Shown here one piece after another: positions 1 to 7,497 of a DNA stretch of 17,632 nucleotides. This DNA is from an uncultured Clostridia bacterium (GTDB lineage: Bacteria > Bacillota > Clostridia > Oscillospirales > Acutalibacteraceae): the NCBI GenBank assembly GCA_947567585.1, contig CANONE010000027.1, positions 1-17,632 of the forward strand, read 5' to 3'. The translations under genes were made by a program, and so were the position numbers. The notes under the pieces are model-generated. The model ran no database searches, was not told the origin of the DNA, and saw only the letters and a program-made list of their open reading frames with translations. How positions within the stretch are numbered: position 1 is the stretch's first letter; each line of letters opens with the position of its first letter.

Positions 1-180
1 GCAAAGATTGTGGACTACACCCGGGACTCGGTGGTGCTGCAGATGGTGGGCAGCTCCCGGAACATTGACGCCTTTATTGAGGTGATGCAGGATTATACCA
101 TTCTGGAGATCTGCCGCACCGGGGTGATCTCCCTGGAGCGGGGCAGCACCACCATGGAAAAACGCACGGAAATCTATTGA
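1..180 (+). CDS. ilvN: acetolactate synthase small (regulatory) subunit, 3' end only
   Basis: This is the C-terminal 59 residues of the small subunit of acetolactate synthase. The frame is open from base 1 and stops at TGA 178-180. The visible part reads AKIVDYTRDSVVLQM, then GSSRNIDAFIEVMQ, then ILEICRTGVISLERG, and ends TEIY. This matches the C-terminal domain of IlvN/IlvH, including the typical TGVISLERG-like segment near the end. The small subunit carries an N-terminal ACT domain, outside this window, that binds valine for feedback inhibition and activates the catalytic subunit IlvB in the first shared step of valine, leucine and isoleucine synthesis. ilvB is expected upstream but not visible. 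The downstream ilvC and ilvD support the call. The choice between the names ilvN and ilvH cannot be settled from this fragment. Confidence 0.88.
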   Translation, partial: AKIVDYTRDSVVLQMVGSSRNIDAFIEVMQDYTILEICRTGVISLERGSTTMEKRTEIY

Positions 181-195
181 AAGGACGGCTGGAAA

Positions 196-837
196 ATGGA
201 AATGACATGGAGTGGAAATTGGAACGCTATAAAGCTGCGCTGGCTGGGACACTCCTGCTTTCGAGTGGAGTATGGCGGGTCCGCCGTTGTAATCGATCCC
301 TTTGCCCTTGGCAGTGTGCCGGGGCTTAGAGACATCCAAGAGACAGCGGACGGCGCGCTTTGCAGCCATGAGCATCACGACCACAATTACCGGGAGGGAG
401 TGGAACTCACGGGGAAAGGGGCCGGGATGAAGATAACCCCGCTTGCCTCCTTCCATGACGATACCCAGGGCTCTCAGCGGGGGCCCAACCTCATTCACCT
501 GCTGGAAGCCGGCGGTGTACGGGTAGCCCACATGGGCGACATTGGCTGTATGCCTGCCCCGGCTATCCTGGAAAAGCTGCGGGGTGTGGACGCGGTCATG
601 ATTCCCGTAGGCGGGCATTATACGGTGGGGCCAAAGGAGGCTTTGGAGATTGTCCAGCAGATCGGACCCCGGGTGGTGATCCCCATGCACTACCGGTCCG
701 AGAGCTTTGGCTTTGACGTCATCGGCCCGGTGGAGGACTACTTGGAAATCTGCGGCCCATGGCGGCGCTATCCTGGGCCGGAGATTGTGATTACCCCGGA
801 AATGGAACCCCATACGGCGGTGCTTACTTACCAGTGA
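196..837 (+). CDS. UlaG-like metallo-beta-lactamase-fold hydrolase
   Basis: A 213-residue cytoplasmic metallohydrolase of the UlaG/UPF0173-like MBL branch; no signal peptide. It opens with the family strand and turn KLRWLGHSCF (His19), followed by VVIDPF and the metal motif H58-E-H60-H-D62-H63 in SHEHHDHN. Later motifs are HMGDIG (metal-bridging Asp), the family segment VGGHYTVGPKEA, and IPMHYRSE with the last His. The length is normal for the family. The start at ATG 196 has AAGGA at 181-185, 10 nt upstream; a second ATG at 202 is possible, and family members usually begin near KLRWLGH, so the first 12 residues are uncertain. It lies 15 nt after ilvN and one base before the next gene, so it is probably co-transcribed with the ilv genes. 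The substrate is unknown; relatives act on lactones, phosphodiesters or other small molecules. Confidence 0.85.
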   Translation: MEMTWSGNWNAIKLRWLGHSCFRVEYGGSAVVIDPFALGSVPGLRDIQETADGALCSHEHHDHNYREGVELTGKGAGMKITPLASFHDDTQGSQRGPNLIHLLEAGGVRVAHMGDIGCMPAPAILEKLRGVDAVMIPVGGHYTVGPKEALEIVQQIGPRVVIPMHYRSESFGFDVIGPVEDYLEICGPWRRYPGPEIVITPEMEPHTAVLTYQ

Positions 838-838
838 A

Positions 839-1357
839 ATGGAAGAAAGAGACATTGCTTTGGAGCTTCTCACAGAGGACAATTTTCCCTATGTGGAGGG
901 GATTGACCGGGAGGATGTCAGCGAGGACTTTGTGGACACCGCCGCTACCCTGATGGAGCTGACCCGTTATGGGAACGAGCATGGCTGCATAGGCCGCACC
1001 TTCGCGGTAAAGGCGGGGGAAGAGTACATTGGCGTAATCCTTTTAGGCGAGGCCCTGCCCTGGGACACGGACCCGGAGGAAATGCGGCGGGAGCCTTTTT
1101 ACCGGCTGATGGGCTTTGTGCTGGACCGGCGCTGGCGGGGCCGGGGCATCGGCGGGGTCGTCCTGGAGATGGCGGTGGACCGCTGCTACCGGGACTTCGG
1201 CCCCCGGCCTATCGCGCTGGGCGTCCACAAGGACAACACCGGCGCGGCGCGGTTCTATCTGCGGCATGGGTTTCGCAAGACCCAGGTCATGGAAGGAAAC
1301 GATTACTACTATTTACGGTATCCTGATTTGCCAAAATACCGAAAGGTATCAAAATAA
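839..1357 (+). CDS. GNAT-family N-acetyltransferase
   Basis: A 172-residue acetyl-CoA-dependent acyltransferase. The acetyl-CoA pyrophosphate-binding motif A is visible as R100-G-R-G103-I-G105 in DRRWRGRGIGG, after a hydrophobic strand (YRLMGFVL). The C-terminal half shows the motif B pattern LGVHKDNTGAARFYLRHGFRK, where the Asn-x-x-Ala-x-x-Phe-Tyr run and GF are typical of small-molecule and protein GNATs. ATG 839 sits one base after the TGA of the upstream hydrolase and has no clear Shine-Dalgarno sequence. Translation is therefore probably coupled to the preceding gene. The substrate cannot be told from sequence. It is a passenger between ilvN and ilvC rather than a known pathway enzyme. 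Confidence 0.85.
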   Translation: MEERDIALELLTEDNFPYVEGIDREDVSEDFVDTAATLMELTRYGNEHGCIGRTFAVKAGEEYIGVILLGEALPWDTDPEEMRREPFYRLMGFVLDRRWRGRGIGGVVLEMAVDRCYRDFGPRPIALGVHKDNTGAARFYLRHGFRKTQVMEGNDYYYLRYPDLPKYRKVSK

Positions 1358-1378
1358 AATGTAAAAGAGGTTTTTATC

Positions 1379-2395
1379 ATGGCAAGAATTTTCTATCAGC
1401 AGGACTGCGACCTTCAAAAGCTTAGCGGCAAAACGGTGGCTATCATCGGCTATGGCTCCCAGGGCCATGCCCATGCCCTGAACTTAAAGGACAGCGGCGT
1501 CAATGTCATCGTGGGCTTGTACGAGGGCTCCAAGAGCTGGGCCAAGGCCGAAAGCCAGGGCCTGAAGGTGATGACCTCTGCCGAGGCCGCCAAGAATGCG
1601 GATATCATCATGATCCTTATTAACGATGAGAAGCAGGCGAAGCTTTACAAGGAGAGCATCGAGCCCAACCTCACCGAGGGCAAGACTCTGGCCTTTGCCC
1701 ATGGCTTTAACATCCACTTTGGCTGCATCAAGCCCCCCAAGAACGTCAACGTGATCATGATCGCCCCCAAGGGCCCGGGCCACACGGTACGCAGCGAGTA
1801 CCAGGCCGGCAAGGGCGTGCCCTGCCTCATCGCCGTGGAGCAGGACGCCACCGGCGACGCCTGGGACATCGGCCTTGCCTACGCTCTGGGCATTGGCGGC
1901 GCCCGGGCCGGCGTGCTGGAGACCACCTTCCGCACAGAGACCGAAACCGACCTCTTCGGCGAGCAGGCCGTGCTGTGCGGCGGCGTGTGCGCCCTGATGC
2001 AGGCGGGCTTTGAGACCCTGGTGGAAGCCGGCTACGACCCCCGCAACGCCTACTTTGAGTGCATCCACGAGATGAAGCTGATTGTGGACCTGATCTATCA
2101 GAGCGGCTTTGCCGGCATGCGCTACTCCATCTCCAACACCGCCGAGTATGGCGATTACATCACCGGACCTAAGATCATCACCGAAGAGACCAAGAAGACC
2201 ATGAAAAAGATCCTCAAGGATATCCAGGACGGCAGCTTTGCCAAGGAATTCCTGCTGGATATGTCCGACGCGGGCTCTCAGGTCCACTTTAACGCTATGC
2301 GCAAGATCGCTTCCGAGCATCCCTCCGAGGTGGTGGGCGAAGACATCCGCAAGCTGTACAGCTGGAGCGATGAGGACAAGCTAATCAACAACTAA
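1379..2395 (+). CDS. ilvC: ketol-acid reductoisomerase (class I)
   Basis: A 338-residue class I (short) ketol-acid reductoisomerase. It isomerises and reduces acetolactate or acetohydroxybutyrate to the dihydroxy acids of valine and isoleucine synthesis, using Mg2+ and a nicotinamide cofactor. The N-terminal Rossmann domain has G24-YGSQG-H30 and the conserved AHGFNIHF with His108. PKGPGHTVR follows. The knotted C-terminal domain carries the Mg-binding acidic residues D191 and E195 in TETDLFGEQ and E227 and E231 in AYFECIHE. The cofactor-specificity loop reads L47-Y-E-G-S-K-S53, with Tyr48 where many relatives have Arg. AGAGG at 1366-1370 lies 8 nt before the ATG. Length and motifs are complete. 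Its position between ilvN and ilvD fits a biosynthetic operon. Confidence 0.97.
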   Translation: MARIFYQQDCDLQKLSGKTVAIIGYGSQGHAHALNLKDSGVNVIVGLYEGSKSWAKAESQGLKVMTSAEAAKNADIIMILINDEKQAKLYKESIEPNLTEGKTLAFAHGFNIHFGCIKPPKNVNVIMIAPKGPGHTVRSEYQAGKGVPCLIAVEQDATGDAWDIGLAYALGIGGARAGVLETTFRTETETDLFGEQAVLCGGVCALMQAGFETLVEAGYDPRNAYFECIHEMKLIVDLIYQSGFAGMRYSISNTAEYGDYITGPKIITEETKKTMKKILKDIQDGSFAKEFLLDMSDAGSQVHFNAMRKIASEHPSEVVGEDIRKLYSWSDEDKLINN

Positions 2396-2499
2396 CCAGC
2401 GCTGGAACTTTAGTCGCGTGGCCGCTCGAAGGTCCTCGCTGCCGGCATCGGATGGCTTGGTTTCTGCCGGATGAGTGATATATATAGGAGATGGAGAAA
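2396..2499 (+). other. 104-base gap between ilvC and the lipoprotein gene
   Basis: This spacer is longer than the other gaps in the run. It contains a weak inverted repeat, CCGGCA at 2442-2447 and TGCCGG at 2465-2470, with a 17-nt loop and no following T-run, so it does not look like an intrinsic terminator. An AT-rich TATATA stretch sits directly against the Shine-Dalgarno site and leaves no room for a leader, so it is not a convincing promoter. Read-through from ilvC is the simplest reading. Confidence 0.4.
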
Positions 2500-3171
2500 A
2501 TGAGACGGTTTCTTTGCGTCATAAGCGTTTTACTGCTCTGCCTAGGACTCTGTGGGTGCCAGGTCATCACAAAAGCAGGAGCGGATACCGCAGACGATGC
2601 CGTGCTTTATGAGCATGGGATGGAGTTAGTGGAACTCTTGGATGAAATGCTGAAAACGCCGGAGTATTTTCAAATGATGGGCGGCTCGGAGACAATCAGC
2701 AGGGTCATAACGCCCTATATGCAAACGGACTTCTCAAGCCCTGGCGGCGCCTATATCATCACCCTTCCCGAGGACGCTCTGTCCACGCTGATGAGCGCGG
2801 CGGAGGTGGACATAAGCGGGTTTTCAGACTCCCTACGGGAGTTTGTGGAGCGCCGGGCGTTCAGTTCCCTGCCCTCTATCCTTAACTCCCGGCAGGGGGC
2901 TGAGATTCTGGCGGCGGCCAGCATCCTGACTGTTTCCGACTCCTGGGTGGGCAAAACGCTTTCTGAAAGCTGCTATTTGCTGCTGGTCTATCCCGATACC
3001 TGCCCGGTGATGGTGTCTTTCACCGGCAAAGAGGGTGCCATAAGCGGCACCGCGTCCCTGTTGCCGGGCGACCCCATAAACGGAGACACACTGGACGTTG
3101 TAACCGATTTGTTCGAGTATCTGGACCTGGACGGCATGGATATAAGAGAACTGGATATTGACACAGACTGA
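2500..3171 (+). CDS. predicted lipoprotein of unknown function
   Basis: A 223-residue protein I do not recognise. The N-terminus MRRFLCVISVLLLCLGLCGC has two positive residues, a hydrophobic core and an LCGC-type lipobox, so it should be lipidated by Lgt at the Cys about 20 residues in and held on the outer face of the cytoplasmic membrane. The mature part is acidic and has no obvious transmembrane segment. It contains an alpha-helical stretch (ELVELLDEMLKTPEYF), a central region rich in Ser and Ala, and an acidic tail ending DLDGMDIRELDIDTD. An in-frame ATG at 2491 directly abuts AGGAG (2486-2490), leaving no spacing. ATG 2500 lies 9 nt after that site and begins a classical signal peptide, so I chose it. 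The gene sits between ilvC and ilvD and ends 58 nt before ilvD. Confidence 0.72.
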   Translation: MRRFLCVISVLLLCLGLCGCQVITKAGADTADDAVLYEHGMELVELLDEMLKTPEYFQMMGGSETISRVITPYMQTDFSSPGGAYIITLPEDALSTLMSAAEVDISGFSDSLREFVERRAFSSLPSILNSRQGAEILAAASILTVSDSWVGKTLSESCYLLLVYPDTCPVMVSFTGKEGAISGTASLLPGDPINGDTLDVVTDLFEYLDLDGMDIRELDIDTD

Positions 3172-3229
3172 CCAAATCAGGGTAGGGCCTCTGCCCTGCC
3201 CTGTACTTTTTTACGAAGGAGAAATCAGA

Positions 3230-4885
3230 ATGGTAAGCGACAACATCAAGCTGACGCCCCAGAACGCCCCCCACCGGGCGCTGTATCACGCCTTGGGCCT
3301 CACCGAGGAGGAGATTGCCCGACCACTGGTGGGGATTGTCAGCTCCTATAACGAGATCGTGCCCGGGCACATGAATATTGACAAAATCGTGGACGCGGTA
3401 AAGCTGGGCGTAGCCATGGCCGGGGGCACCCCCATTGTGTTTCCCGCCATCGCCGTGTGCGACGGCATCGCCATGGGCCATGTGGGCATGAAATATTCCC
3501 TGGTGACCCGGGATCTCATCGCCGACTCTACGGAGGCCATGGCCCTGGCCCACGGTTTCGACGCCCTGGTGATGGTACCCAACTGCGACAAGAACGTCCC
3601 CGGTCTTTTGATGGCCGCCGCCAGGCTCAATCTGCCCACGGTATTTGTCAGCGGCGGGCCCATGCTGGCGGGCCATGTAGACGGCCAAAAGACTAGCTTT
3701 TCCTCTATCTCCGAGGCGGTAGGCGAGTTTAACGCGGGGAAGATCACTGAGGAGAAGCTCAGAGAATACGAGTGCAAAACCTGCCCCAGCTGCGGCTCCT
3801 GTTCGGGCATGTATACCGCCAATTCCATGAACTGCCTCACCGAGGCGCTGGGCATGGGCCTTAGAGGCAACGGCACCATTCCCGCCGTGTACTCCGCCCG
3901 CATCGAGCTTGCAAAGCACGCGGGCATGGCGGTGATGGACATGGTAAAGAAAAACATCCGGCCCCGGGACATCATGACCCAGGCGGCATTCCAGAACGCC
4001 CTTACTGTAGATATGGCCCTGGGCTGCTCCACCAACTCCATGCTGCATCTTCCGGCCATCGCCCACGAGTGCAGCATTGAAATAGACCTGGACATTGCCA
4101 ACGCCATCAGCGAAAAGACCCCCAACCTATGCCACCTGGCCCCCGCTGGACGCACCTATGTGGAGGACCTGGACGAGGCCGGCGGCGTGTACGCCATTAT
4201 GCACGAGCTCAACAAGAAGGGCCTGCTGGATACGGGCTGCATGACGGTTACCGGCAAAACGGTGGGGGAGAACATCGCCCATACCCCCAACCTGAACCCA
4301 GAGGTGATCCGGCCCATTGAGAACCCCTACAGTGAGACCGGCGGCATTGCCGTACTCAAGGGCAACCTGGCCCCGGAGGGCAGCGTGGTGAAGCGCTCGG
4401 CGGTGCTGCCGGAGATGCTGGTCCATGAGGGCCCGGCCCGGGTCTTCGAGTGCGAGGAGGACGCCCAAGCCGCCATTAACGCGGGGCGGATCCATCCCGG
4501 CGACGTGGTGGTCATCCGCTACGAGGGCCCCAAGGGCGGCCCCGGCATGCGGGAGATGCTGAATCCCACCTCCGCCATTATGGGCATGGGCCTGGGCAAC
4601 TCCGTGGCCCTCATTACCGACGGCCGGTTCTCCGGGGCCACCCGGGGCGCCTGCGTGGGGCATGTGTCTCCCGAGGCGGCCAGCGGCGGGCCTATTGGCA
4701 TTGTGCGGGAGGGGGATATCGTCAGCATAGACATTCCCGCCAATAAGATTGAGCTGAAAATTAGCAACGAAGAGTTTCAAAGCCGGATGACAAGCTTTAC
4801 TCCCGCGAAGAAGGAGCTTACCGGCTATCTTAAGCGCTATGCGGCTTTGGTGTCCAGCGGCGCGAAGGGCGCGGTGTTGAATTAA
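3230..4885 (+). CDS. ilvD: dihydroxy-acid dehydratase
   Basis: A 551-residue IlvD/Edd-family Fe-S dehydratase. It converts the dihydroxy acids made by IlvC into the 2-keto acid precursors of valine, leucine and isoleucine. Visible motifs are CDGIAMGHVGM (C77), NCDKNVPG with cluster ligand C119 and metal-site Lys121, CPSCGSCSGMYTANSMNC (C185, C188, C191), and the C-terminal runs IRYEGPKGGPGM, LITDGRFSGATRG and GHVSPEAASGGPIG. The N-terminal motif is P45-G46-H47, as in the oxygen-sensitive [4Fe-4S] E. coli enzyme, not the PCN found in [2Fe-2S] enzymes. This suits an anaerobe. The frame is open farther upstream, but AAGGAG at 3216-3221, 8 nt before ATG 3230, and the conserved start (MVSDNIKLTPQ) fix the start. 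Its stop overlaps the next start by one base (TAATG). Confidence 0.96.
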   Translation: MVSDNIKLTPQNAPHRALYHALGLTEEEIARPLVGIVSSYNEIVPGHMNIDKIVDAVKLGVAMAGGTPIVFPAIAVCDGIAMGHVGMKYSLVTRDLIADSTEAMALAHGFDALVMVPNCDKNVPGLLMAAARLNLPTVFVSGGPMLAGHVDGQKTSFSSISEAVGEFNAGKITEEKLREYECKTCPSCGSCSGMYTANSMNCLTEALGMGLRGNGTIPAVYSARIELAKHAGMAVMDMVKKNIRPRDIMTQAAFQNALTVDMALGCSTNSMLHLPAIAHECSIEIDLDIANAISEKTPNLCHLAPAGRTYVEDLDEAGGVYAIMHELNKKGLLDTGCMTVTGKTVGENIAHTPNLNPEVIRPIENPYSETGGIAVLKGNLAPEGSVVKRSAVLPEMLVHEGPARVFECEEDAQAAINAGRIHPGDVVVIRYEGPKGGPGMREMLNPTSAIMGMGLGNSVALITDGRFSGATRGACVGHVSPEAASGGPIGIVREGDIVSIDIPANKIELKISNEEFQSRMTSFTPAKKELTGYLKRYAALVSSGAKGAVLN

Positions 4886-6072
4886 TGGCGAAGAAATTAT
4901 CCAAACTGGCTCTGCGCCTTCGGAGCCTTACCGTTTTCCGGGACCTGCTGGACGACCCGGTGCTGGCGGCGCTGGTGCGCTGCCTGGAAAGGACTTCCGG
5001 CGGCGACCGCTTTGTTCCGGCCTACGGGGAGTTTGTCTCCCGGCTCTATCAGGCGGGCTATGTCAGTATTACAAATTACATCCGGGACCTGGTTTTTGAC
5101 AGCGACAATGTTTACATCCGCCTACAGGGCGCGGGCACGCTGCCGGATAAGCTGCTGATCGACGGGGCGGTGCTGGACTTAGAAACTCTCAGCGACGCGG
5201 GCGCCCTGGACGCGGACAGGCTGCTGGGGGAGGCGGGATGCAGTCTGCCTCTGGCCCGGTTTGAGGGGAAGAAGGTCAACCTCACCAACGAATATGGGGA
5301 GCGGGCCAAAGAGATCAGCCGGTACGGCTACGGCATCTATGCCCGCTACAGGGCTTTCTGCCTGGATGGAGGAAAGATCGTCCCGGTAAAGAATCCAGAC
5401 CCGGTCCGGCTTGGCGATTTGGTGGACTATCAGCGGGAAAAGGACATTATTATTGGCAATACCTTAGCTCTGCTGGAGGGAAAGCCCGCCGCCAACATGC
5501 TGCTGACAGGCGACGCGGGAACAGGCAAATCCTCCACAGTGAAAGCCGTGGCCAACGAGTATCAGGACCAGGGCCTGCGGATTGTGGAGCTGCGCAAGGA
5601 CCAGTTGTATCTGCTCCCTAACGTGTTGGAGGAACTGACAGGGAACCCTTTAAAGTTCATCCTCTTTATTGACGACCTCTCCTTCCAGAAAGAGGACGCG
5701 GGGTTCAGCGCTTTAAAAGCCATGCTGGAGGGATCTGTTTCGGCCAAGTCCAAAAACGTGGCGATTTATGCCACCAGCAACCGGCGGCATCTGGTCCGGG
5801 AGAATTTCTCCGACCGGGAGGGAGACGAGGTCCACCGGCGGGAGGCTATGCAGGAGGCGGCCTCTCTGGCCGAGCGCTTTGGCCTGCGGGTAACCTTCCA
5901 GCGGCCGGATAAGGCCACGTATTTGAATATTGTCAAGCGTTTGGCCCAGGACGCTGAGCTGGAACTGCCTGAAGAGGAGCTGTGCGCCCAAGCCGAGGTT
6001 TTCGCCCTGAACCGCAGCAGCCGTTCCGCCCGGGCGGCCAGACAGTTTGTGGACGGTTTGCTGGCGCGCTAA
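4885..6072 (+). CDS. DUF815-family AAA-type ATP-binding protein
   Basis: A 395-residue predicted cytoplasmic ATPase of the DUF815 group of AAA proteins. The N-terminal ~190 residues form a family-specific domain. The ATPase core has Walker A G209-DAGTGKS-S217, Walker B ILFIDD with D263 and D264 followed by LSFQKED, and a sensor-1-like YATSN with N299 followed by RRHLV. The C-terminal part (FGLRVTFQRPDKATYLNIVKRLA) resembles a AAA lid. The second Walker B acidic residue is Asp rather than Glu, which fits the DDLSF pattern of this family. The ATG overlaps the ilvD stop by one base, so translation is probably coupled. The cellular role of DUF815 proteins is not established, and linkage to ilvD is the only context here. 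Confidence 0.85.
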   Translation: MAKKLSKLALRLRSLTVFRDLLDDPVLAALVRCLERTSGGDRFVPAYGEFVSRLYQAGYVSITNYIRDLVFDSDNVYIRLQGAGTLPDKLLIDGAVLDLETLSDAGALDADRLLGEAGCSLPLARFEGKKVNLTNEYGERAKEISRYGYGIYARYRAFCLDGGKIVPVKNPDPVRLGDLVDYQREKDIIIGNTLALLEGKPAANMLLTGDAGTGKSSTVKAVANEYQDQGLRIVELRKDQLYLLPNVLEELTGNPLKFILFIDDLSFQKEDAGFSALKAMLEGSVSAKSKNVAIYATSNRRHLVRENFSDREGDEVHRREAMQEAASLAERFGLRVTFQRPDKATYLNIVKRLAQDAELELPEEELCAQAEVFALNRSSRSARAARQFVDGLLAR

Positions 6073-6127
6073 AGCCCTGGAGCTTTGGATCCCGGTGGGC
6101 CGACTGGTGCAGGGTTAAAAAAGAGAG

Positions 6128-6158
6128 AACCGGAGGGGGTATTCCCCCTCCGGTTTTT
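6128..6158 (+). terminator. intrinsic terminator between convergent operons, probably bidirectional
   Basis: A GC-rich perfect hairpin: ACCGGAGGGGG (6129-6139), loop TATT, CCCCCTCCGGT (6144-6154), then TTTT on the + strand. On the - strand the hairpin is followed, after a short CTCT spacer, by a run of six T (complement of A-run near 6118-6123). It ends the ilv-DUF815 run. Its T-run overlaps the TAA stop (6157-6159) of the convergent DUF1836 gene, so it can serve both directions, less ideally on the - strand. Confidence 0.88.
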
Positions 6159-6687
6159 ACTGCTTGCTTGCAGGGGCTTCCGCCGCCAGTTCACACAGGA
6201 TGCGTTCGGCGGCGGCCCGCTGGGCGTTGGCTTGGGCGGCCAGACGCAGGGCCTCCCGGCGCAGATCCTTATGCTGCAGGCAGCTTTCCTCCAGGTTCCG
6301 GCAAGTTTCCCGCACGGCGCCGCTGTGGGCGGAGAGGAATGCCTCGTAAAGCTCGGGGTCCATCTCCTGGCCGTCCAACAGGGTGGCAATGTCCGGAATG
6401 GCCAGCACCTGCTTAAGCATACATACGGCCATCAGCGCGGCCAGGTGCTGGCGGCTGTACTTTTTCTTGTCAGGGTGGGGGAGGACCCCTTTTTTCACGT
6501 AATTATTGATCATAGAGTTGGTCAAGAGCACATCCTCCTCGTCCCGCTCGAAAAAGCGCAGGCTATCCCGGAGATAGAGCAGGACCTGGTCCACATAAAG
6601 AGGAATGGTGGGCAGCTGGTCCCAGTCCGGCGGGGAGAGCTCCATGCCTTCCCGGGCCCAATCCAAAATTTTTCCGGCAGCGTCCAT
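6157..6687 (-). CDS. DUF1836-family protein (putative MerR-like regulator)
   Basis: A 176-residue protein matching the DUF1836 pattern. It has LPTIPLYVDQVLLYLRDSL near residues 26-44, then LLTNSMINNYVKKGVLPHP, then KKYSRQHLAALMAVCMLKQVLAIPDIATLL. The MINNYVKKG and KKYSRQHL segments look like the helix-turn-helix and wing of MerR-type DNA-binding domains, so a transcriptional role is plausible but not proven. The C-terminal ~60 residues are Ala/Arg/Glu-rich and probably helical. AGGAGG at 6693-6698 lies 5 nt before the ATG and overlaps the TAG stop of the upstream HAD gene, indicating coupled translation. The stop codon lies in the T-run of the shared terminator. Confidence 0.8.
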   Translation of the reverse strand: MDAAGKILDWAREGMELSPPDWDQLPTIPLYVDQVLLYLRDSLRFFERDEEDVLLTNSMINNYVKKGVLPHPDKKKYSRQHLAALMAVCMLKQVLAIPDIATLLDGQEMDPELYEAFLSAHSGAVRETCRNLEESCLQHKDLRREALRLAAQANAQRAAAERILCELAAEAPASKQ

Positions 6688-6696
6688 GGCGTCCTC

Positions 6697-7470
6697 CTAA
6701 TCCAGCAATTCCAGCAGCTGGGAGATCCGCCCAATGCGCGGGGGCTCTTTGCCGTTGGGTGGGGGGCTGGCGGTCTGCCCGGCGGCCTGCAGAGAGTCGA
6801 TGCCGAAAATCCTGTCCAGGCTGGGGGACCAGCCTTCCGCGGAAATCCGCACTGTATGCATGCCTAGCTCCGCCGCGCCCAAAAGGTTATGGAGATTGTC
6901 GTCCACAAAAACCGTCTCCTGGGGGGCGAGGCCCATTTTGTCAAGGGCGTCCCGGTACATACGGGGATCAGGCTTCAAAGCGCCCAGCTCATAGCTGAAA
7001 GTGGCGCAGTCAAAGTATTTCAGAACGTCGAAATGTTCCAGCTGAGGCACAATAGAGGGCCAGGTGTCGGAGATGAGGCCCAGCCGGTATTTGCCATGCA
7101 GCGCTTTCAGCGTCTCGAGGGTGTCGTCGAACAGGCGGTAGTTATCGTTGTAAACCTTGTCGTCCGCCACAGCCTTTAGCTCCGCGTCTGTCAGCCCGAG
7201 ACCCAGCTCAGATGAAAGCACCGTGTAATACCGCAGAAAGATAGCGTGCTCTTCTTCTATGGCAAGTACGGGTCTGCCGCGCTGGGCGGACCGTTCCCTC
7301 TCAGCCCGCTCTTTTGCGGCCTTCACCTGCTCCAGGGGCAGGGCCCGCAGCTTTTCCGGGGCGAAGTACCGCTTTGCCAGGTCCGAGAACATAAAACTGC
7401 CGGAAGGCGGGTACAGCAGCGTGCCTCCCAGGTCCAGGAAAATTCCTTTGATATTGCGTAGCTTTGCCAT
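6697..7470 (-). CDS. HAD-superfamily hydrolase (haloacid dehalogenase-like)
   Basis: A 257-residue HAD-like hydrolase with a helical cap between motifs I and II. Motif I is D13-L-G-G-T17, motif II is LISDT (S134), motif III is K166 in GALKPDPRMY, and motif IV is VFVDD with D190 and D191. The nucleophile Asp13 is kept, but the second Asp of the usual DxDxT (general acid/base) is Gly15. The last ~45 residues (after RIFGIDSLQ) extend past the fold and look like a low-complexity tail. The frame is open farther upstream, but ATG 7470 is preceded by AAAGGAG (7479-7485) at 8 nt and begins just before the motif I strand, so I chose it. It leads a two-gene operon with the DUF1836 gene. Such enzymes usually hydrolyse small phosphorylated metabolites; the substrate is unknown. 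Confidence 0.85.
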   Translation of the reverse strand: MAKLRNIKGIFLDLGGTLLYPPSGSFMFSDLAKRYFAPEKLRALPLEQVKAAKERAERERSAQRGRPVLAIEEEHAIFLRYYTVLSSELGLGLTDAELKAVADDKVYNDNYRLFDDTLETLKALHGKYRLGLISDTWPSIVPQLEHFDVLKYFDCATFSYELGALKPDPRMYRDALDKMGLAPQETVFVDDNLHNLLGAAELGMHTVRISAEGWSPSLDRIFGIDSLQAAGQTASPPPNGKEPPRIGRISQLLELLD

Positions 7471-7497
7471 GCGGCCATCTCCTTTGCGTTTTCTGGT

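Noticed and set aside
1336..1349. ATACC-GAAA-GGTAT hairpin at the end of the first GNAT gene
   Set aside because: A 5-bp stem inside coding sequence with no T-run; too weak to call a terminator or regulator, though the GNRA-type loop is noted.
2442..2470. Inverted repeat CCGGCA/TGCCGG after ilvC as a terminator
   Set aside because: Only 6 bp with a 17-nt loop and no T-run afterwards.
2457..2486. TTGGTT and TATATA as a promoter for the lipoprotein gene
   Set aside because: The -10 would end about where the ribosome binding site begins, leaving no room for a transcribed leader.
3158..3229. Upstream extension of the ilvD frame from ATG 3158
   Set aside because: It overlaps the lipoprotein gene, has no ribosome binding site and adds residues not seen in IlvD; ATG 3230 has a good site and the family N-terminus.
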